Origin: Gordonia tangerina
GTDB lineage: Bacteria; Actinomycetota; Actinomycetes; Mycobacteriales; Mycobacteriaceae
Assembly (NCBI RefSeq): GCF_021556435.1
Contig: NZ_JAKGCU010000009.1
Location: 1-64,000 of the forward strand
Direction: 5' to 3'
Length of the DNA stretch: 64,000 nt
Under the pieces are notes generated by a model, which was not told the DNA's origin, ran no database searches, and was given only the letters and a program-made list of their open reading frames with translations. How positions within the stretch are numbered: position 1 is the first letter of the stretch; the number at the start of each line of letters is the position of its first letter. Positions 39,644 to 47,468 of this stretch are shown here, piece by piece. The translations under genes and the position numbers were made by a program.

Positions 39644-40498
39644 ATGGCGCGCACCCCGGGAGCCAACGTCCCCAAGGCCGGCCGAGGATCGGGTGCCCGG
39701 CGCGGCATCGACTGGATGATCGTCGGGGCCATCGTGCTGGTGCTCGCGCTGATCGGTGGTCTGATCTGGTACCTGCTGCCGAAGTTCCGCGACCAGCAGG
39801 AAGCCCAAGAACTCAAACCGCAGACGGTTGCGGAGTTCGTGCCATCGGCGCAGAACCCGGACCCGTCCGACGCGATCGATGGCGTCACCAAGATCTATTA
39901 CCAGGCCGCTCAGCACGTGCGGGCCGACCAGCGCGTGGCCTACGACCAGTCGCCGCCATTCGGCGGCCCGCACGACGAGGTCTGGGCCACCTGCACCGGC
40001 ATCGTGTACCCGGACGCATTGCGCTCGGAGAACGCCGTACATGCGCTCGAGCACGGCGCGGTGTGGATCGCCTACAACCCGGACACGATCAGCGACGCGG
40101 ACCTCGACGTGCTGACGAAGAAGGTCATTGGTGAACAGTTCCTGTTCATGTCGCCGTATCCGGGCCTGGACCAGGCGATCTCACTGCAGAGCTGGGGACA
40201 TCAGCTGAAGCTCGATACCGCCGACGATCCGCGCGTCGACCAGTTCATCACCGCCTTGCGACGCAACACCACGCCCGGCGTCTACTCAGAGAATCCGGCC
40301 GCCGCGGCGTTCCCCGAGACGCAGGCCGCCTGTGCCGCCATCCCGGGGGCCTTCGACCCCAGCGACCCGCCGGCTGCCGACGAGGGCCAACCCGGCCCTG
40401 ACGCCGTGCAGATGGACGGGACCGGCGCGACGTCGGGCGCCGGTCAGGACATGGGCACCGGCGCACAGGCGCCGACCGACGCAACGGGTACGCCATGA
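39644..40498 (+). CDS. DUF3105 membrane-anchored protein
   Basis: 284 residues. One N-terminal membrane helix (about 24-45) follows a basic leader, so the bulk is extracytoplasmic. The DUF3105 core has HVRADQRVAYDQSPPFGGPH, NAVHALEHGAVWIAYNP and ISLQSWGHQLKLD; the His residues could bind a metal. The C-terminus is an unstructured Asp/Ala/Gly-rich tail. It is coupled to the DUF305 gene (ATGA overlap), a pair common next to argS in related actinobacteria. Function unknown. Confidence 0.85.
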   Translation: MARTPGANVPKAGRGSGARRGIDWMIVGAIVLVLALIGGLIWYLLPKFRDQQEAQELKPQTVAEFVPSAQNPDPSDAIDGVTKIYYQAAQHVRADQRVAYDQSPPFGGPHDEVWATCTGIVYPDALRSENAVHALEHGAVWIAYNPDTISDADLDVLTKKVIGEQFLFMSPYPGLDQAISLQSWGHQLKLDTADDPRVDQFITALRRNTTPGVYSENPAAAAFPETQAACAAIPGAFDPSDPPAADEGQPGPDAVQMDGTGATSGAGQDMGTGAQAPTDATGTP

Positions 40499-41379
40499 CC
40501 GACGGTGACGGTATGACCGACGGTGACGGTATGAACGACGGGGCGCACGATGCCCACGGAACCGACCGCGAGGACCGGGCACCCGATCCGGAATCAGCTG
40601 CCGCATCACGCAGGATGTTGCTGAGCACCCTGGCCACGGTGGCTGTGCTCCTCGTGGGGATGGGGCTGGGCCTGCTTATCGCGTCCATGCTGCACAGCGA
40701 CGACGCGGAGTCCGACGCGGCGCCCGCGACCGATTCCGCTGCGGTCGGGTTCGCCCAGGACATGATCCGCCACCATGAGCAGGGAGTCGAGATGGCGGCG
40801 ATCGAACTCGAGAACGGTACCGACCCGCAGGTCCGCAGCATGGCCTTCGACATCCTGACCACGCAGAGCAACGAGATCGGGCAGATGCAGTCGTGGCTGA
40901 CGAGGTGGGGTCAACCTCTGATCAACCCGAGCAGCCCGATGGCGTGGATGGGTCACGAGATGAGCGACTCGGCGGCGTCGTCGGGCACCCCGCACGACCA
41001 CGGCACCTCCGACGGGCACGAGCACGGCACCTCCGACGAGCATTCCGCGGCGCACGACGGCGCAGGCATGGCGCCCGAGGATGCGATGCCCGCAGTTCCA
41101 TACGCCGAACCCCCGATGCCCGGGATGGCCACCCCGGCCGAGATGGACCGCTTGCGGTCGACACAGGGCGCCGACACCGACGTCTACTTCCTGCAGCTCA
41201 TGCTGCGCCATCACGAGGGCGGGATCGAGATGATGGAGTACGCGACCGACCCCGACCAGGTCTCCGAGGACTACGTTCGTGCCCTCGCCGCCGGCATGCA
41301 GCGCACTCAGACCAAGGAGATCGCGATCCTCACCGCGATGATCGGCGAACGTGGCGCACAGCCCCTGCCGATGAACTGA
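40495..41379 (+). CDS. DUF305 exported protein with two DUF305 units and a His-rich linker
   Basis: 294 residues. One membrane helix at about 45-65. Two ferritin-like helical motifs, FAQDMIRHHEQGVEMA and FLQLMLRHHEGGIEMMEY, define the DUF305 family, some members of which bind copper in the periplasm. Between them lies a His/Met-rich stretch (HDHGTSDGHEHGTSDEHS, about 163-180) likely to bind metal. The 5' end holds an 18-bp exact tandem repeat giving MTDGDG twice, so the start could be any of three ATGs. It is convergent with the next gene. Confidence 0.85.
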   Translation: MTDGDGMTDGDGMNDGAHDAHGTDREDRAPDPESAAASRRMLLSTLATVAVLLVGMGLGLLIASMLHSDDAESDAAPATDSAAVGFAQDMIRHHEQGVEMAAIELENGTDPQVRSMAFDILTTQSNEIGQMQSWLTRWGQPLINPSSPMAWMGHEMSDSAASSGTPHDHGTSDGHEHGTSDEHSAAHDGAGMAPEDAMPAVPYAEPPMPGMATPAEMDRLRSTQGADTDVYFLQLMLRHHEGGIEMMEYATDPDQVSEDYVRALAAGMQRTQTKEIAILTAMIGERGAQPLPMN

Positions 41380-41397
41380 ATCGGACGTGACCGACGG

Positions 41398-42048
41398 TCA
41401 ATCCTGGTCCCAGCGCGGAAGCGTCAGGGCGGCGGACAGCCAGAAGCACACCGCCCCGACGAACGTCCCGGTGTTGGCGACCGACTGGCTGATCACCACC
41501 CCGGTGGAATCCACGTATGCGCCGACCGCGGAGACCCCGAAGGCGATGCAGCCGAGCAGGTTGATCTGCACCGCCCACCACTCTCGTCGTCCCGGCGCCC
41601 AGATCCGCACCGCGTGGGCGAACACCAGCACCGCGAGCACCCCGCTCACCAAGAAGGCGACCGATCCCGCAGCGTCCGGCGTCCAGACCTGCCGCCTCTC
41701 CTGCACGACGGTGTCCGCGTGCAGAGCCGCTGCGGTGCTCACGTTGAACAACAGGGTTCCACCGAACTGCGTTGCCGACGAAAGCCATTCGGTGCGAATG
41801 TGTTTTCGCCCGGATACCTCGGTGGTGGCGTCGCCACTGAGCACCAGTTGGATCAGCGCAGCACCGGTGAAGAACCAGGCACCCACGAAGAAACTCACAT
41901 TTGCGGCTGACGAACCCGCCCATGCAACGAACCCCGGTGCCGACCCGAGCGCGAACAATGCGGATCCGATCATGAATCCCCAGCACTGCTTGTCGACGGT
42001 GGCCGCGAAGTACCGATCCGGTCCGGTAGCGGCGACTTGTGTAGTCAT
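41398..42048 (-). CDS. Multi-pass membrane protein, YrhK-like
   Basis: 216 residues from the ATG giving MTTQVAATGPD; the longer frame runs into a repeat region. About six hydrophobic segments arranged as three similar pairs, with repeated elements WGFMIGSALFALGSAPG, QFGGTLLFNVSTAAAL and NLLGCIAFGVSAVGAY. This recalls YrhK-type repeats, but I am only moderately sure. No function is known. There is no clear ribosome-binding site. It is a single gene between the DUF305 gene and the integrated element. Confidence 0.65.
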   Translation of the reverse strand: MTTQVAATGPDRYFAATVDKQCWGFMIGSALFALGSAPGFVAWAGSSAANVSFFVGAWFFTGAALIQLVLSGDATTEVSGRKHIRTEWLSSATQFGGTLLFNVSTAAALHADTVVQERRQVWTPDAAGSVAFLVSGVLAVLVFAHAVRIWAPGRREWWAVQINLLGCIAFGVSAVGAYVDSTGVVISQSVANTGTFVGAVCFWLSAALTLPRWDQD

Positions 42049-42134
42049 AGGTGAATCTTGCGGTGCGGACCCCGATTCGGCGCGGCAAACCGGGCAACGT
42101 TCATCGAAGATTGATTCGCATCGTGCAGGTGCAT

Positions 42135-42242
42135 CGCACACCGACCGGAGGTCGGCAGGGATGTGACAGTGCGCCCGCGCAAAAATCTTTCAAACCACAG
42201 TGGGCGCACACCGACCGGAGGTCGGCAGCGATGTGACAGTGC
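42135..42242 (+). repeat. Tandem pair of 38-bp repeats (period 70 bp) abutting attL
   Basis: Two copies (42135-42172 and 42205-42242) differ by one base and share CGCACACCGACCGGAGGTCG followed by a GATGTGACAGTGC end. Each contains a CCGACC/GGTCGG hairpin. An A/T-rich spacer lies between them. The second copy runs into the 22-bp att core. Confidence 0.85.
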
Positions 42243-42260
42243 CCCCGATAGGATTCGAAC
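42239..42260 (+). other. attL: 22-bp copy of the tRNA-Arg 3' end
   Basis: GTGCCCCCGATAGGATTCGA plus two further bases is identical to 56934-56955 inside the intact tRNA-Arg(CCG) gene. The match ends abruptly on both sides, as expected for the identity core of a tyrosine-integrase att site. The integrase gene begins 156 bp further right. Confidence 0.92.
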
Positions 42261-42415
42261 TTGCCGTTTCGGTCCTGCCGTTGGTAGCCGATGATCTGGC
42301 GTTTCGCGCCTCTCACCTGCTGCTACGTCACGATACACTAATGCCACGCGTTGTCACCAGATGACGCAAATTGACACGCGGATAGTCACGCGGATCGCAC
42401 GACAGGATGGGGTAG

Positions 42416-43552
42416 ATGGCAGGAAAGAAGGGTCACCGAGGGTGGGGATACATCCGGAGACTCCCGTCCGGCCGCCACCAGGCGTCCTACATCGGACCCG
42501 ACTTGCAGCGCCACACCGGGCCGACGACGTACGCGAGCAGAGTCGACGCAGAAGGCTGGCTTGCGACCGAACGACGCAAGATCGAACTCGACGCATGGGA
42601 GCCACCGCGACTGGCGAAAGACCGCGCACGAGCCCAGGTCGTCACCGTCGCCGACTACTGCGAGCGGTGGATCGCCGAACGCCGCATCAAGCCCGGCACT
42701 CGCACCGTCTACACGTCGATGCTCACCAACCACATCGCGCCCACGATCGGCACTGTCGCGCTCCGCAACCTCTCCCCTGCCGCTGTACGTGCCTGGTACT
42801 CCAACCTCGGAACCGACCACCCCCGACGCAACTCCCATGCGTACGGCCTACTGCACGCCGCGTGCGCCACCGCGGTCGCAGACGGCCTGATGCCGGCGAA
42901 CCCGTGCTCGATTCCGAAGGCGATGAACCCATCCCGGCGCCGCGACCCTCTCATCCTCGAGATCCCCGAGGTCGAGGCTCTGGCTGCTGCGATCCGCCCC
43001 GACCGCCTGCGCGCGCTGATCCTGCTGTCCGCTTGGTGCGGCGCACGATGGGGCGAGGTGTCCGAGCTCCGCCGCCGCGACTTCTCCGACGGCTGCGAAG
43101 TCGTCACCATCTCTCGCGCAGTCGCACGCCGCGACGGCGAATACCTCGTCGACACACCGAAATCCGGCAGAGGCCGCGCAGTAGTCGTGCCACCGCACAT
43201 ACGCGCCGACGTACAGAGACACCTCGACGACAACGTCGGCCGCACTGGGGATGCGTTACTGTTCCCGGCTGCTGGGGGCGGGCACATGAACTCGCGAGTC
43301 TTCCAGAAGGACTACTTCGACCCGGCCGCCGAAGCCATTGGCCGCAAAGGGCTACGTCCGCACGACCTCCGCCACTTCGCCGGCACCCAGGCTGCCCGCG
43401 TCGGGAACCTCGTGGAGACGATGGGGCGGCTCGGGCACTCGACCGTCAAGGCGAGTCTCATCTACCAGCAGATCGTCAGCGGACGCGACGCCGAAGTGGC
43501 TGCCGCGTTGTCGGCTCTCGCCAGCAGCCCGAAGGGCAACGATGATGAGTGA
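42416..43552 (+). CDS. int: Tyrosine recombinase/integrase
   Basis: 378 residues. An N-terminal arm-binding part (about 1-60, GWGYIRRLPSGRHQASYIGPD) is followed by a core-binding domain (about 75-165) and the catalytic domain. Catalytic residues: R211 (GARWGEV), H316 and R319 (PHDLRHFAGT), H341 (GRLGHST) and nucleophile Y350 (ASLIYQQI). It integrates the element into tRNA-Arg(CCG), as judged by the att sites. Two CACGCGGAT direct repeats (42375-42383 and 42387-42395) just upstream could be arm-type sites. The ribosome-binding site is weak. Confidence 0.96.
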   Translation: MAGKKGHRGWGYIRRLPSGRHQASYIGPDLQRHTGPTTYASRVDAEGWLATERRKIELDAWEPPRLAKDRARAQVVTVADYCERWIAERRIKPGTRTVYTSMLTNHIAPTIGTVALRNLSPAAVRAWYSNLGTDHPRRNSHAYGLLHAACATAVADGLMPANPCSIPKAMNPSRRRDPLILEIPEVEALAAAIRPDRLRALILLSAWCGARWGEVSELRRRDFSDGCEVVTISRAVARRDGEYLVDTPKSGRGRAVVVPPHIRADVQRHLDDNVGRTGDALLFPAAGGGHMNSRVFQKDYFDPAAEAIGRKGLRPHDLRHFAGTQAARVGNLVETMGRLGHSTVKASLIYQQIVSGRDAEVAAALSALASSPKGNDDE

Positions 43553-43997
43553 CATCGAATCCGCGATTGAGCAGCTGCGCGCGATCGCCGACAGCGAGAA
43601 GGCCCACCGCCGCCATCGCGTTGTGTGCGCTGTATGCGGCAGCGACGTTCTCATTGTCTGGAACACTGACCCCCTCGTCATGCGCGTCTCAGAGACCGCG
43701 GGAAACAACTATTACCCAGCGCGCAGCGGTGAGATTGATCCACCCGGCGATGACTCATTCGCCGCCGAATGGTCACGGGCGCAACGGGACACCGCGATTA
43801 ACAAACGGGCGAAACGGTGGAGCCGCCCCTACCTTTGTTCCGACATCCTCGACGCGGCGCTACGAACTGACACCCCGCCACCGCTGAGGCTGCCTTGCCG
43901 ATGCGCCCAACCTGTCCACGTGAGCATCCCTCAATTGGTTCTGGATATCGAGACACACCGTGACAAGCGAAGCCTCAAGCCGACACGGTTGCGGTAG
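43542..43997 (+). CDS. Hypothetical phage protein with Cys pairs
   Basis: 151 residues, unknown family. It starts with ATGATG overlapping the integrase stop, with AAGGG 5 nt upstream. It contains CAVCGSDVL (about 28-36) and CRCAQP (about 117), four Cys that could bind zinc, separated by an acidic/aromatic region including NNYYPARSG and WSRAQRDTAINKRAKRW. Its coupling to int suggests a role in element maintenance, but this is only context. Confidence 0.6.
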   Translation: MMSDIESAIEQLRAIADSEKAHRRHRVVCAVCGSDVLIVWNTDPLVMRVSETAGNNYYPARSGEIDPPGDDSFAAEWSRAQRDTAINKRAKRWSRPYLCSDILDAALRTDTPPPLRLPCRCAQPVHVSIPQLVLDIETHRDKRSLKPTRLR

Positions 43998-44056
43998 TGT
44001 AGGCAGCATCGTCAGGCGGGAGCCCGCGAATGCCTCGGCAGTGCTGAGGAAGTTTC

Positions 44057-44081
44057 GACACTCAATGGGCGTGCGAGTGTC
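44057..44081 (+). promoter_or_regulatory. Inverted repeat upstream of the xis-like gene
   Basis: GACACTC and GAGTGTC (44057-44063 and 44075-44081) form a 7-11-7 dyad 23 bp before the ATG of the excisionase-like gene; a further TGACAC follows at 44098. It may be an operator for the early operon or a directionality-factor site. Confidence 0.4.
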
Positions 44082-44104
44082 AGGTCCAATCATGGAGCTG
44101 ACAC

Positions 44105-44305
44105 ATGCCCAAATCGCCGACGGTCTCTCGCCGTCTCGAATCACTCACCAACGCCGCCGAATACGCTGACGTCTCTACGCGCACAATCCGCCGCTACATC
44201 GCAGCCGGTCGACTGACCGCCTATCGCGTCGGGCCGCGCCTCATCAAGGTCGACCTTAACGACCTCGACGCCATGCTTCGCCCAGTCGGGGGTGACGCAG
44301 CATGA
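44105..44305 (+). CDS. xis: Excisionase-like helix-turn-helix protein
   Basis: 66 residues of the MerR/excisionase type (HTH_17-like): LTNAAEYADVSTRTIRRYIAAGRLTAYRVGPRLIKVDLNDLDAML. Proteins of this size and position act as recombination directionality factors in phiRv1-like elements. It is first in a chain of overlapping genes (stop overlaps the next ATG). A repressor function is the alternative. Confidence 0.82.
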   Translation: MPKSPTVSRRLESLTNAAEYADVSTRTIRRYIAAGRLTAYRVGPRLIKVDLNDLDAMLRPVGGDAA

Positions 44306-44391
44306 GGCACACCAACTACGACCAGCTCGAGCATCACGCCGATCTCGGGCTCACCGAGGACGGCGACCTCGTCGGCGGTGATGTCGAATGA
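44302..44391 (+). CDS. 29-residue micro-ORF coupled to its neighbours
   Basis: MRHTNYDQLEHHADLGLTED followed by nine more residues. Its ATG overlaps the stop of the xis-like gene (ATGA) and its stop overlaps the ATG of the next gene (ATGA). The double coupling suggests it is translated; it may only carry ribosomes to the next gene. Composition is acidic with three His. No family known. Confidence 0.5.
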   Translation: MRHTNYDQLEHHADLGLTEDGDLVGGDVE

Positions 44392-44696
44392 GTCCCGGAA
44401 ACGCCGCCGCCCCCGGCCGGGCAACCAGGGGCGGACGCGAGACTTCAGATGGCGGACGGAAGCTCGACCCCGAGTCTATCAACCTCGACGCCTATCTCGA
44501 TCCAGCCGACAGGCTCATGTTGGCCGCGTTGCGCGAGGGCACATTCGTCCTCGCTGTCCGTTGCCGGGTCTGTGGCGCTCCCCTGACGTCGAAACGCTCT
44601 CGCGCACTCGGCGTCGGCCCTGACTGCCGGCGCCGCACGGTCGACCGTCGTCATGACACGAACGGTTGCGCGGCGAAGGCCGGTGGTCCCGCGTGA
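44388..44696 (+). CDS. DUF6011-like small zinc-binding phage protein
   Basis: 102 residues. The C-terminal half has FVLAVRCRVCGAPLTSKRSR then ALGVGPDCRRR, the pattern CxxC...S...G.GP.C seen in DUF6011 proteins of actinophages. The N-terminus is Gly/Arg-rich and disordered. It overlaps both neighbours by 4 bp. Function unknown; a nucleic-acid role is plausible. Confidence 0.68.
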   Translation: MSPGNAAAPGRATRGGRETSDGGRKLDPESINLDAYLDPADRLMLAALREGTFVLAVRCRVCGAPLTSKRSRALGVGPDCRRRTVDRRHDTNGCAAKAGGPA

Positions 44697-45010
44697 GCTA
44701 CCCCGAAGTCCGCAACTACGTCCAGCGTCTCGTCGGCGAGCACGGCGGCCCGGCGCCAATAGCTGGATCGCCCACCTGGTGCGCGCTGTCTGACGACAAC
44801 CCGGCGAAACTCCTGGCTGTCCTGCATTGCGGCACTCGCTGGGTCCTCGAGGAGGCTATGGCGTCCATCGACGAACGTCGCCTCGCCGAGAAGGCTGCCG
44901 CGGTCGAAGTCTCCCAGGCCGCCGACTGGGCACGGGTCGGATCCGAGATCCGGCGCCGCGACGAATGGCTGCGCACGCACCCATGGGCGAAGCGGGAGGT
45001 GAGCGCGTGA
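44693..45010 (+). CDS. DUF2742 family protein (phiRv1/phiRv2-type)
   Basis: 105 residues from a GTG overlapping the previous stop. It resembles DUF2742 proteins of mycobacterial prophages: SYPEVRNYVQRLVGEHGG, PTWCALSDDNPAKLLAVLHCG and AADWARVGSEIRRRDEWLRTHPWAKR. It always sits next to the ATPase gene in such elements, so a part in replication is likely. The start of the next gene overlaps its stop as GTGA. Confidence 0.72.
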   Translation: MSYPEVRNYVQRLVGEHGGPAPIAGSPTWCALSDDNPAKLLAVLHCGTRWVLEEAMASIDERRLAEKAAAVEVSQAADWARVGSEIRRRDEWLRTHPWAKREVSA

Positions 45011-46083
45011 CCGACACCCTTCTGCACAGCCTCGTCAGCGCCGAATGGCTCGACCGCCAGACCTTCCCCCCGCTCGTCGAGGTCGTGCCCGACATCATCA
45101 GCGAAGGCTTCGGCCTCGTCGTCGGACCACCGAAGGCCGGCAAGTCGTGGCTCGTCGGCAACATCGCGATGTCCGTCTCCGCCGGCGGCCGCGCACTCGG
45201 CAAGGTACCCGTCGCTCAACGGCCGGTCCTGTATGCCGCTCTCGAGGACGGACACCGTCGACTGCAGAGCAGGTTCCGCACCATCGCCGAGGGGCAGGCA
45301 CTCCCCGCCGCGCTCGACGTCCTCATCGACATCGAACCCGGCATGGTGCGCCACACCTTCGCCGAATGGCTACTACGACACCAGGACTCACAGCCGTTCA
45401 TCATCCTCGACACCCTCGGACGGGCACGCCCACAACGCAAGGCCGGTGAGGACGCCTACATCGCCGACTACCAACTCGGCGCCGGTCTCAAGGCGCTCGT
45501 CGACGAGATCCCGGGCTCAGGGCTCCTCGCGGTGCACCACAGCCGCAAAGCGGAATCGTCAGACTTCGTCGATGCCGTGTCCGGGACACAGGGCATCGCG
45601 GGCAGCGCCGACTACGTCCTGGTGCTCAACCGCAAACGGCAGTCCGACGAGGCTGTCCTGTCGGTGACCGGCCGCGACGTCGCGGAACGCGAGGTCGCGC
45701 TACGCACGGACTCAGGTCGATGGACTCTCGACGGTATCGACGTCCCAGCCGCCAGCCGCACCGTCGAGATCCGCCGCGAACGCGCCAACCTCGGCGATCG
45801 GAGCTCGCAGGTGCTCGACATCGTTGCCGCGAAAGGCGAGGCACGCGCCGCGGACGTCGCAGAGTCGCTCGGAATCTCGAACGACGACGCCGGCCGCTAT
45901 CTCCGACGCCTCGTCGAGGGCGGTCGGATCACCAAACGAGGTCGCGGAGTCTTCGCCCTATCACTGTCCGAAGCGTCCGAATGTCCGATCCCACCAGTAA
46001 CGCCAAGGTCAACTGTCCTCCCTTTCCGAACGCCTTCGGACACACCGGACGCTTCGGACACCCCTACACACCAGGAGAACTGA
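45007..46083 (+). CDS. RepA/RecA-like ATPase (AAA_25) for element replication
   Basis: 358 residues from GTG. A RecA-type core with Walker A VVGPPKAGKSWLVGNIAMSV (about 40), Walker B QPFIILDTLGRARP, and the SGLLAVHHSRKAE and GSADYVLVLNRKR segments typical of RepA-like hexameric helicases/ATPases. The C-terminal part (about 260-325) is a winged-helix domain (ADVAESLGISNDDAGRYLRRLVEGGRITKRGRGVFAL). It probably loads on or unwinds the replication origin of the element. No separate primase is seen. Confidence 0.85.
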   Translation: MTDTLLHSLVSAEWLDRQTFPPLVEVVPDIISEGFGLVVGPPKAGKSWLVGNIAMSVSAGGRALGKVPVAQRPVLYAALEDGHRRLQSRFRTIAEGQALPAALDVLIDIEPGMVRHTFAEWLLRHQDSQPFIILDTLGRARPQRKAGEDAYIADYQLGAGLKALVDEIPGSGLLAVHHSRKAESSDFVDAVSGTQGIAGSADYVLVLNRKRQSDEAVLSVTGRDVAEREVALRTDSGRWTLDGIDVPAASRTVEIRRERANLGDRSSQVLDIVAAKGEARAADVAESLGISNDDAGRYLRRLVEGGRITKRGRGVFALSLSEASECPIPPVTPRSTVLPFRTPSDTPDASDTPTHQEN

Positions 46084-46086
46084 ACG

Positions 46087-46497
46087 ATGACCATCTCACC
46101 CAACCTCGCCACCGACATCCTCATCCACGCCGCACGCCAGACCGTCGCCTGCCACGAGTGGGTTGACGACCGCCTCGGCGATCACGGCGTCTGCGACGAC
46201 CTCCCCGACGAGACCGAAGCACTCGCCGGCCGCACCGCCGACCTCCGGAGAGCCGTCCACGAGTTCACCCACTACAGCGACCGACGACCAGTCGCAGCGG
46301 TCGAGATCATCGACGGTCACACCCACGTGCACTACACCTTCGAGGCGATCATCGAGCAGCCCGGCGAACGGCTGCTGTTCACCTCGCGACGCCCAGCCGA
46401 CCCTGACGAACCCGACCGAGGGCACTACCGCGTGTACGCCGACGACAGGGCCGCAACACTGCGGGTCGAGGCCTACGGGCCGCTGGAGTTGGCATGA
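46087..46497 (+). CDS. Hypothetical phage protein
   Basis: 136 residues, mostly alpha/beta, with AARQTVACHEWVDDRLGDHG and VEIIDGHTHVHYTFEAII. The HTHVHY cluster could bind a metal, but I cannot assign a family. It starts 3 bp after the ATPase gene and overlaps the next gene by 4 bp. Confidence 0.65.
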   Translation: MTISPNLATDILIHAARQTVACHEWVDDRLGDHGVCDDLPDETEALAGRTADLRRAVHEFTHYSDRRPVAAVEIIDGHTHVHYTFEAIIEQPGERLLFTSRRPADPDEPDRGHYRVYADDRAATLRVEAYGPLELA

Positions 46498-46706
46498 CCA
46501 ACCCGACACCACCGACGCATCCTCGTGAGCGCTCCGACGAGACGCCGTTCGTGTGCCGGCAGTGCGAGGCGCCCTGCCGCACATACAAGGGCAGCACATG
46601 GCGATGGACCTGCACGCGCTGCATCGACCGCGAGATGGCCCGCCGCGAGAAACGCGCCGCCAGAGCACTCACGAAGCAACGACGAAAGACAGGTGTCGCC
46701 CGATGA
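46494..46706 (+). CDS. Small zinc-ribbon protein
   Basis: 70 residues. FVCRQCEAPC and WRWTCTRCIDREMARRE give a CxxC...CxxC zinc ribbon, followed by a basic tail (EKRAARALTKQRRKTGVAR). Likely nucleic-acid binding. Coupled to both neighbours by 4-bp overlaps. Confidence 0.65.
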   Translation: MTNPTPPTHPRERSDETPFVCRQCEAPCRTYKGSTWRWTCTRCIDREMARREKRAARALTKQRRKTGVAR

Positions 46707-46984
46707 CCAGCCGCTCCACCGCTGCACGCCAATCCGCCGGCGCAACCGCCAGCATCATCCACGCAGCCACCCACTACCTCGACGGATACACCCTCAGCGA
46801 AGCCGTCGACATCCACACCGCCGGCCTCAACCGCCGCGAACTCGTCCGCATCGTCGACCACCTCGCAAACGCCCTGTCGATCGCGATCGACGGCGACGGC
46901 ATCAACCTCGAGGCCACCATCGCCGAGCTACAGCGACTCGGCGACGACGACACCACGCAGGACAGCGAGCCGGGGGGTGGGTAG
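46703..46984 (+). CDS. Hypothetical helical protein
   Basis: 93 residues starting at the ATG that overlaps the previous stop. Helical sequence with TASIIHAATHYLDGYTLSEAV and ELVRIVDHLANALSIAI, acidic C-terminus. Last gene of the tightly coupled early operon; 96 bp follow before the next gene, including TTGACT at 47007 as a possible -35. Confidence 0.55.
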   Translation: MTSRSTAARQSAGATASIIHAATHYLDGYTLSEAVDIHTAGLNRRELVRIVDHLANALSIAIDGDGINLEATIAELQRLGDDDTTQDSEPGGG

Positions 46985-47080
46985 GCATCGCAGATCAGTG
47001 GGGACCTTGACTCGGCCAGGGGCAGTCGATCTCTCTCTCCGGCGTTTTTTCCACCACACAACAACCACAGGAGCACCACG

Positions 47081-47332
47081 ATGACCGTCACACGATCCCC
47101 CGGCGCCAGCGACTACCAGCGCGCCGCCGCACTGTTCCTACACCGCCACCGATATGACGTCGAAGGTGTCAATGCCGTTCTCCTCGAAGCCGAGGGTGAC
47201 GATCGGCTGACCGAGATGATCCTGGCACTCCTGAACATCGCCCGGATGGCCCCCGTCCCACTCGCGACCGGTGAAGGCGTGGCAGGGCTGCAGGCAATTG
47301 CTCTGCACATGCTCGAAGCTGGTGACCCGTGA
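47081..47332 (+). CDS. Hypothetical helical protein
   Basis: 83 residues, with GAGCACC upstream as a weak ribosome-binding region. Helices around DYQRAAALFLHRHRYDVEGVNAVLLEAE and LTEMILALLNIARM. It resembles in style the previous gene product and may be an early protein or the small protein before the head genes. No family recognised. Confidence 0.55.
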   Translation: MTVTRSPGASDYQRAAALFLHRHRYDVEGVNAVLLEAEGDDRLTEMILALLNIARMAPVPLATGEGVAGLQAIALHMLEAGDP

Positions 47333-47468
47333 TGTCCGCGAGATGCGCTACAGTCGAAGACAGCTCGGTATCGCCGACCACGCCAGACCCCGGGAGTGAC
47401 GGGCAACCTGGACAATCCGCGTCGCCATGCATGGTCTCAATTCCGCATGCGCAGACAAAGGCGACTAC

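Noticed and set aside
41387-42166. Plus-strand open frame across the YrhK-like gene
   Set aside because: Antisense to a protein with clear membrane-helix periodicity; no family features.
42135-42242. CRISPR array
   Set aside because: Only two repeats, each with an internal hairpin and one spacer; no cas genes in the window.
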